Made by a program: the position numbers and the translations under genes. Below the pieces are notes generated by a model. The model ran no database searches. It was given only the letters and a program-made list of their open reading frames with translations, and was not told the origin of the DNA. Positions 59,136 to 64,000 of a DNA stretch of 64,000 bases are shown here, piece after piece (position 1 is the first letter of the stretch; each line of letters begins with the position of its first letter). Source of the stretch: Paucibacter sp963740455 (GTDB lineage Bacteria; Pseudomonadota; Gammaproteobacteria; Burkholderiales; Burkholderiaceae_C); contig CAVUEF010000021.1 in assembly GCA_963740455.1 (NCBI GenBank), forward strand, positions 1 to 64,000, written 5' to 3'.

Positions 59136-59708
59136 ATGACAAGCCTTCAAAAATACTTTTCCACTCTGCTGGTCTGCACCGCATTGCTGGCGCCATGGGC
59201 GCAGGCGGAAAAGGCTGATCGTCTGAAAGATCTCGTCATCGACGGCGATCAACGCGTCGTGCTGGACCGCATCCATAACCGTTATCTGGCCGTTGGCAAT
59301 GTGGTGATGCGCCAGGGCACGCTGGAGATTCGGGCGCACCAGGCCGAGGTCAGCGAAACGACCGACGGCTATGCGCTGGCGGTGCTCACGTCCAGCCCCG
59401 GCCAGAAGGCCAGCTTTCGGCAAAAGCGCGATGGCGTCGATGAATACATCGAAGGCTCGGCCGATCGCATCGAATACGACAGCAAGCTCGATACCGTGCG
59501 CTTCATCGGCAACGCCGTGATGCGGCGCATGCGCGGTGCGGTGGTGGCCGACGAGGTGACCGGCGCGCTGATCACCTACGACAATCTGGCCGAGGTGTTT
59601 TCGGCGGCGCCGGACGCCGCCGGCGGCGGCCGCGTCAGGTTGATCTTTTCGCCGCGCAGCGTGCCCGCCTCTGCGCCTGGCGCGGCCAAACCGGCCAGCG
59701 GCCGATGA
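59136..59708 (+). CDS. lptA: LPS-transport periplasmic protein LptA
   Basis: 190 aa. Signal peptide about 1-24 (WAQA/EKAD). The mature part is an OstA-like beta jelly roll (VLDRIHNRYLAVGNVVMRQG, DRIEYDSKLDTVRFIGNAVM). LptA carries lipopolysaccharide across the periplasm. The ATG at 59136 is chosen; 59112 is possible. A TAGAAT box lies at 59107-59112. lptC and kdsC, usually just upstream, are absent here; dsbA is in that place. Confidence 0.93.
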   Translation: MTSLQKYFSTLLVCTALLAPWAQAEKADRLKDLVIDGDQRVVLDRIHNRYLAVGNVVMRQGTLEIRAHQAEVSETTDGYALAVLTSSPGQKASFRQKRDGVDEYIEGSADRIEYDSKLDTVRFIGNAVMRRMRGAVVADEVTGALITYDNLAEVFSAAPDAAGGGRVRLIFSPRSVPASAPGAAKPASGR

Positions 59709-59718
59709 CCCCGCGCCC

Positions 59719-60516
59719 ATGAGCAGCGCCGATCCGAATCACCCGCCGATCGGCAGCGCTGGCGCGGACACAAGCTCGAGCTGCCTGGAGGCGCGGGGGC
59801 TGCAGAAATCCTACGGGATGCGCAGGGTCGTGACCGACGTGCATCTGGCCGTGCACAGCGGCGAGGTCGTGGGCCTGCTCGGTCCCAATGGCGCGGGCAA
59901 GACCACCAGCTTTTACATGATTGTCGGTCTGTTGCGGGCCGATGCCGGCGAGATCAGCATCGACGGCAAGAGCGTGCAGCACCTGCCCATCCACCAGCGC
60001 GCCCGGCTCGGTTTGAGCTATCTGCCCCAGGAAGCGTCGATCTTCCGCAAGCTCAGCGTCGAAGACAATATCCGCGCCGTGCTGGAGCTGCAATTTGGCA
60101 GCGACGGGCGCGCACTGCCCAAGCGTCGCATCGACGAGTTGCTCGAAGGACTGCTGCGCGACTTGAGCATCGAGCGGCTGCGCGACAGCCCGGCGCCGGC
60201 GCTTTCCGGTGGCGAGCGCAGGCGCGTCGAAATTGCCCGCGCACTGGCCACGCAACCGCGTTTCATCCTGCTCGACGAGCCCTTTGCCGGGATCGACCCG
60301 ATCGCCGTGCTCGAGATCCAGCGCATCATCCATTTCCTGAAAGACCGCGGCATCGGCGTCCTGATCACCGACCACAATGTGCGCGAGACGCTGGGCATTT
60401 GCGACCGCGCCTACATCATCAGCGAAGGTGCGGTACTGGCCGAGGGCACACCGCAGGACATCGTCGCCAACGCCGATGTTCGCAAGGTCTATCTCGGCGA
60501 ACATTTCCGCATGTGA
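59719..60516 (+). CDS. lptB: LPS-transport ATPase LptB
   Basis: A 265-aa ABC ATPase. Walker A GPNGAGKTT, signature LSGGERRR and Walker B LLDEPFAGID are present, and SYLPQEASIFRKL is the LptB Q-loop region. It powers LPS extraction with LptFG. The N-terminal 20 residues are an extension not seen in most LptB. It lies 10 bp after lptA and 6 bp before rpoN, a compact run. Confidence 0.97.
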   Translation: MSSADPNHPPIGSAGADTSSSCLEARGLQKSYGMRRVVTDVHLAVHSGEVVGLLGPNGAGKTTSFYMIVGLLRADAGEISIDGKSVQHLPIHQRARLGLSYLPQEASIFRKLSVEDNIRAVLELQFGSDGRALPKRRIDELLEGLLRDLSIERLRDSPAPALSGGERRRVEIARALATQPRFILLDEPFAGIDPIAVLEIQRIIHFLKDRGIGVLITDHNVRETLGICDRAYIISEGAVLAEGTPQDIVANADVRKVYLGEHFRM

Positions 60517-60522
60517 TCGGCG

Positions 60523-62043
60523 ATGAAACAGACCCTGCAAGTTCGCCTGAGTCAGCATCTGGCACTGACGCCACAGCTGCAGCAATCGATCCGGCTGCTG
60601 CAACTCTCCACGCTGGAACTGCACCAGGAAGTCGAGCAGATGCTCGAACAAAACCCGCTGCTCGAAACCGACGACGACGCGTTTGAGCCTGGCGCCCTGC
60701 CCGAGCGCATCGAGCCCATGCACAACAGCGCGGGCGACTCCGACGAATTTGGCGCCGGCGATGGATCGGGGGACGAGGCCAGCGCTGAACTGCAGGGGGG
60801 CGACTTTGGCGGCACCGAGCGCGAGGATTGGGAAAACGGCACCGAGCGCGAGGATTTCGACGGCATCCGTGAGACCCCCGGCACGAGCTCGAATTCAAAC
60901 GCCAACGGCGACGCCGACGACGCCTCGGACCATGAGCGGCAAAGCCCGGGCCTGAGCCTGCCCGACCATTTGCGCGCGCAAATGGCGGGCATGCACTTGA
61001 GCCCGGCCGACCGTGCCGCCCTGCTCTACCTGATCGAGTCGCTCAGCGACGACGGCTATCTGCTCGACTCGCTGGAAGAGCTGGCGCAAGGCCTGGCCGC
61101 CGACGACGCCGATGCGCTGGAAGAGATGCTGGGTCAGTTGCGCTGTGCGCTCAAGTGGCTGCAGAGCCTGGAGCCGGTGGGGGTGGGTGCGCGCGATTTG
61201 TCGGAATGCCTGCTGCTGCAACTGCGCACTCTCCCCGCCAGCCAGGTGCAATCGATCGCCATGCAGATCTGCGAGCAGCATCTCGACTTGATGGCGCGAC
61301 ACGACCACAAGAAATTGATGGCCTTGACCGGTGCCGACGAGCCCCTGCTGCGTGAAGCGCAACACCTGATCATCTCGCTGGAGCCCAGGCCCGGACGCGC
61401 TTTTTCGTACACCGAGGCGGCTGCGATCCAGCCCGATGTGCTGGTGCTGCCCGCGGGGCGTGGCTGGAAGGTCGTGCTCAACCCCGACGTGATGCCCAAG
61501 CTGCGCATCAACGACTTGTACGCCCGCGCGCTGCGTCAGCAGCGCGGCGGCATCAGCGGCTCGGGCCTGGGCACACATCTGCAGGAGGCGCGCTGGTTCA
61601 TCAAGAATATCCAGCAGCGCTTCGACACCATCTTGCGCGTCTCGAAAGCGATTCTGGAGCGCCAGAAAGCCTTCTTCACGCATGGCGCTCTGGCCATGAA
61701 ACCGATGGTGCTCAGAGAAATAGCCGACGAGCTCGGCCTGCACGAATCGACCATCTCGCGCGTCACCACGGCCAAGTACATGGCCACGCGCTTCGGCACC
61801 TTCGAGCTGAAGTATTTCTTCGGCAGCTCGCTCAACACCGAGGCCGGCGGCAATGCGTCGAGCACGGCAGTACGCGCGTTGATCCAGCAATTCATCGCCG
61901 CCGAGCTCCCCTCCAAACCCTTGTCCGACAGCCAGCTCAGTCTGATGCTCGAAGAGCAGGGCATACAAGTGGCGCGCCGCACTGTCGCCAAGTACCGCGA
62001 GGGGTTGAGAATCGCGCCAGCGAATCTGCGCAAACAGTTCTGA
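60523..62043 (+). CDS. rpoN: RNA polymerase sigma-54 factor
   Basis: 506 aa. The Q-rich N-terminal activator region (MKQTLQVRLSQHLALTPQLQ) is followed by an acidic linker (about 55-145; rich in Asp, Glu, Gly, Ser), the core-binding domain and the C-terminal HTH with the RpoN box ARRTVAKYREGL. The linker is longer and more acidic than in E. coli. Sigma-54 needs AAA+ activators; none is encoded in this window. Confidence 0.98.
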   Translation: MKQTLQVRLSQHLALTPQLQQSIRLLQLSTLELHQEVEQMLEQNPLLETDDDAFEPGALPERIEPMHNSAGDSDEFGAGDGSGDEASAELQGGDFGGTEREDWENGTEREDFDGIRETPGTSSNSNANGDADDASDHERQSPGLSLPDHLRAQMAGMHLSPADRAALLYLIESLSDDGYLLDSLEELAQGLAADDADALEEMLGQLRCALKWLQSLEPVGVGARDLSECLLLQLRTLPASQVQSIAMQICEQHLDLMARHDHKKLMALTGADEPLLREAQHLIISLEPRPGRAFSYTEAAAIQPDVLVLPAGRGWKVVLNPDVMPKLRINDLYARALRQQRGGISGSGLGTHLQEARWFIKNIQQRFDTILRVSKAILERQKAFFTHGALAMKPMVLREIADELGLHESTISRVTTAKYMATRFGTFELKYFFGSSLNTEAGGNASSTAVRALIQQFIAAELPSKPLSDSQLSLMLEEQGIQVARRTVAKYREGLRIAPANLRKQF

Positions 62044-62140
62044 TGGATGGCGGTCCGGACCACCTGCTGCGCTGAGCCCGGACGGGGCAGCTCCTGTCGG
62101 CGCTGAACTTTGCTTGCCATGATCGCCGACAATCTCCCTC

Positions 62141-63400
62141 ATGAACGAACCCACCCCCAGCTTTCCCCTCTTCCTGCCCTGCGCTGCCGGCGTCGAAGCC
62201 TTGTTGGCCGATGAAGTGCAAGGCCTGCTGCCCGCAGCGCCGGTGCAGACGCGCAAGGGCGGCGTGAGTCTGACCGGTGACCTGGACGTGGTGATGCGGC
62301 TCAATCTGCACAGCCGCCTCGCCCAGCGCGTGCTGATACAGCTCACCGATGGGCCCTACTTCGACGAGCAGGCGCTGTACGCCCTGGCCTGCCGCATCGA
62401 TTGGACGAAGTGGATCACGCCGCATCAGACGATCCGCGTTGACACCACCGCGCACCGCTCGCCGCTGCAAAGCCTGAACTTCGCCACGCTGCGCATCAAG
62501 GACGGCATTTGCGATGTTCTGCGCGATGCGACTGGCGAGCGTCCCAGCGTCGACACACGTCACCCCGATCTGTCGGTGGTGCTGCACCTCGGGCCCGAGC
62601 ACGCCACGCTCTATGTCGACAGCTCGGGCGAGCCGCTGTTCAAGCGCGGCTGGCGCGAGGACAAGGGCGACGCACCGCTCAAGGAAACGCTGGCCGCGGC
62701 GATGCTGGCTGCTGCCGGCTGGCGCGGCACAGTCGAGAGCGGCGGCGCGCTGCACGACCCCTGCTGCGGCTCGGGCACGATCGCCATCGAGGCCGCGCAG
62801 ATTGCCTGCGCGATGGCGCCGGGCATGCAGCGGCGCTTTGCCTTCGAACGCTTGCTGCCGTTCAGCGCTCAGCGCTCACGTTTCCAGCAAATGAAAGATC
62901 AGGCGCGCCAGCTCGTGCACGCCAGCGCGGTGCCCATCTATGCCAGCGACGTGAGTTTTCGGATGGTCGATTTCGCGCGCCGCAATGCCGAACGCGCCGG
63001 CGTCGCGGCCTACATCCAGTTCAACGGCGGTGATGCATTGGAGCGGCCCGCGCCGGTGCTGCTTGAGGGCATGGCCGGCACGCTGGTGGTCAATCCGCCC
63101 TACGGCGAACGTATCGACGTGCTCGGCAAGGCGGCCCCGGCCGCCAGCGAGCAGCGCGACGCGCCCGACGACTTTCTGCCGCGCCTGGCCGCGCATTGGA
63201 AGCGCGCCTACACGCAGCAATTGCCCGGCTGGACCGCGTACATGCTGAGCCCCGACATGAAGCTGCCGGGCAAGCTGCGACTCAAGGAGTCGCGCCGCAT
63301 TCCGCTCTGGAACGGCCCCATCGAATGCCGCTTGTTCCGCTTCGATCTGGTCAAGGGATCAGCGCGCAAGCCCCAAGCCTCGGCCGAGCCCGATTATTGA
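62141..63400 (+). CDS. THUMP-domain 23S rRNA guanine-N2 methyltransferase (RlmL/YcbY N-half type)
   Basis: 419 aa. An N-terminal THUMP RNA-binding domain (about 1-160) and a Rossmann methyltransferase with DPCCGSGTIAIEAAQ and the catalytic NPPYGER. The family methylates 23S rRNA G2445. The C-terminal RlmK half of the E. coli fusion is absent, as in other short homologues. It starts at ATG 62141, 97 bp after rpoN. Its product may act on the rRNAs encoded at the other end of this window. Confidence 0.9.
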   Translation: MNEPTPSFPLFLPCAAGVEALLADEVQGLLPAAPVQTRKGGVSLTGDLDVVMRLNLHSRLAQRVLIQLTDGPYFDEQALYALACRIDWTKWITPHQTIRVDTTAHRSPLQSLNFATLRIKDGICDVLRDATGERPSVDTRHPDLSVVLHLGPEHATLYVDSSGEPLFKRGWREDKGDAPLKETLAAAMLAAAGWRGTVESGGALHDPCCGSGTIAIEAAQIACAMAPGMQRRFAFERLLPFSAQRSRFQQMKDQARQLVHASAVPIYASDVSFRMVDFARRNAERAGVAAYIQFNGGDALERPAPVLLEGMAGTLVVNPPYGERIDVLGKAAPAASEQRDAPDDFLPRLAAHWKRAYTQQLPGWTAYMLSPDMKLPGKLRLKESRRIPLWNGPIECRLFRFDLVKGSARKPQASAEPDY

Positions 63401-63433
63401 GAATTCCAAAATTCATGACAAGGTTGTGGGTGG

Positions 63434-63523
63434 GCAGGAGGATGCGGCACTCTGCTCCGCGAATGTCCTCCGCCCTGCGGGCTCCCCCTTTATTTCGCTG
63501 CGCAGAGCACCCCATCCTCCTGC
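63434..63523. repeat. Palindromic element A with conserved core
   Basis: Arms of 22 nt (63434-63455 and 63502-63523) match as inverted repeats at 19 of 22 positions. Within it lies a 27-nt core at 63464-63490 around CCGCCCTGCGGGCTCC. It lies between the convergent genes RlmL and the MFS gene. The inner hairpin gcgaa / ttcgc is also present. Confidence 0.75.
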
Positions 63524-63531
63524 TTGGCAAA

Positions 63532-63565
63532 GCGGTCGGTATGCGTGCCGCAATACCGATACCGC
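63532..63565. repeat. Hairpin between the two palindromic elements
   Basis: gcggt and cggtat pair with ataccg and accgc across a 10-nt loop, with a two-base bulge on the 3' side. Sits exactly between elements A and B. Confidence 0.6.
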
Positions 63566-63568
63566 TGC

Positions 63569-63660
63569 GCCAAGAAGACTGGGTAAGTGACGTAGTGAGG
63601 TCAAGGAGGAGCCCGTAGGGCGGGGGACACGAACGCAGTTACTTGCCCAGTCTTCTTGGC
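63569..63660. repeat. Palindromic element B, inverted core relative to A
   Basis: A 20-nt arm (63569-63588) pairs with 63641-63660 with one G-T position. Its core (63603-63629), read on the minus strand, matches the core of element A at 24 of 27 bases, but the arms of the two elements are unrelated. Rest of 63401-63721 has nothing else recognisable. Confidence 0.75.
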
Positions 63661-63721
63661 ATCGTGCGCGCACCAGGAACCAGTTGACTGAAAGGTGGCC
63701 TCGGCAGAAGAGTGTCGTGAT

Positions 63722-64000
63722 TTATGAAAAGATCAATAGGTTGAACCATGCGCAAAATTGCTTGGGCCGCAACGCCAACCAGCCAAGCGCCAAGCCCACC
63801 GCCAGCAACGGCAGCAGCGATCCCAGATTCATCCAGGTCCAGCCGCCGGTGGTGACCAGCGCCCCTGAGCTGAACGACGTGACGGTCATGGTCGAGTAGA
63901 TGCAGAAGTCCATCGCGGCTTGCGCGGTGGTGCGTTCCTCGGGACGGTAGGCCCGCGTGAACAGCGTGGTGCCGCCGATGAACAGGAAGTTCCAGCCCAC
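63722..64000 (-). CDS. MFS transporter, C-terminal part (cut by window end)
   Basis: The last 92 or so residues of a major facilitator superfamily transporter, with GWNFLFIGGTTLF, TRAYRPEERTTAQA and three membrane helices (FSSGALVTTGGWTWMNLGSL, LLPLLAVGLALGWLAL). The N-terminus is outside the window. The substrate is unknown. It is convergent with the methyltransferase gene, with the palindromic elements between them. Confidence 0.85.
   Translation of the reverse strand: MGWNFLFIGGTTLFTRAYRPEERTTAQAAMDFCIYSTMTVTSFSSGALVTTGGWTWMNLGSLLPLLAVGLALGWLALRPKQFCAWFNLLIFS

Overview
The window is a high-GC bacterial chromosome segment whose gene content and synteny point to a betaproteobacterium of the order Burkholderiales. 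The clues are malate synthase G, lipB-lipA beside ybeD and a D-amino-acid transaminase, the lptA-lptB-rpoN run, ybeY-phoH, a metal-site-poor HemB of the Mg-dependent type, and Burkholderiales-like 16S sequence. I cannot name the genus from sequence alone.

Region 1 (1-7885) holds two ribosomal RNA operons in direct tandem, both on the minus strand. The complete one reads 16S (7653-6117), tRNA-Ile, tRNA-Ala, 23S and 5S, with a strong promoter at 7885-7856 and an intrinsic terminator after its 5S. Only about 255 bp later the next operon begins (16S 1897-363, tRNA-Ile, then tRNA-Ala cut by the window edge). The two 16S genes differ at roughly 45 positions by eye, many of them paired compensatory changes in helices.

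Region 2 (8102-13235, minus) is a regulatory phosphotransferase operon: lipoprotein, MFS transporter, EIIA (manX-like), HPr (ptsH), EI (ptsI). A 643-bp group II (class C) intron, whose internal reverse-transcriptase ORF is reduced to a 43-codon remnant, sits between ptsH and ptsI directly behind a terminator-like hairpin.

Region 3 (13285-31893) is mostly housekeeping: a CoA-transferase, a protein with the architecture of a hybrid histidine kinase but without its phosphotransfer residues, lipoate synthesis (lipA, lipB, ybeD), D-amino-acid transaminase and dacC for peptidoglycan, heme genes hemB and a hemJ-like gene in divergent orientation with a compact structured RNA between them, corA, ybeY-phoH, a 7TM histidine kinase with a NarL-type regulator, and ruvA-ruvB. 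The ruvB gene carries a one-base frameshift.

Region 4 (31918-57649) is rich in signalling: a PAS-GGDEF-EAL protein coupled to an HD-GYP protein, a Ser/Thr kinase fused to a cyclic-nucleotide-binding domain, a large hybrid histidine kinase, and a three-gene translationally coupled cluster (GAF-PAS kinase, receiver, Hpt-REC-REC-GGDEF). Between them lie metabolic genes: LysR/haloacid dehalogenase, glcB, a geranylgeranyl-reductase-like flavoprotein, an M14 peptidase, pyrF, purB and a GST.

Region 5 (55955-64000) holds argS, a SPOR protein, dsbA, lptA-lptB-rpoN and an rRNA guanine methyltransferase. A convergent intergenic stretch of three palindromes, two of which share a conserved apical core, is followed by the C-terminal end of a second MFS transporter cut by the window edge. 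No CRISPR array, prophage or intact insertion sequence was seen.
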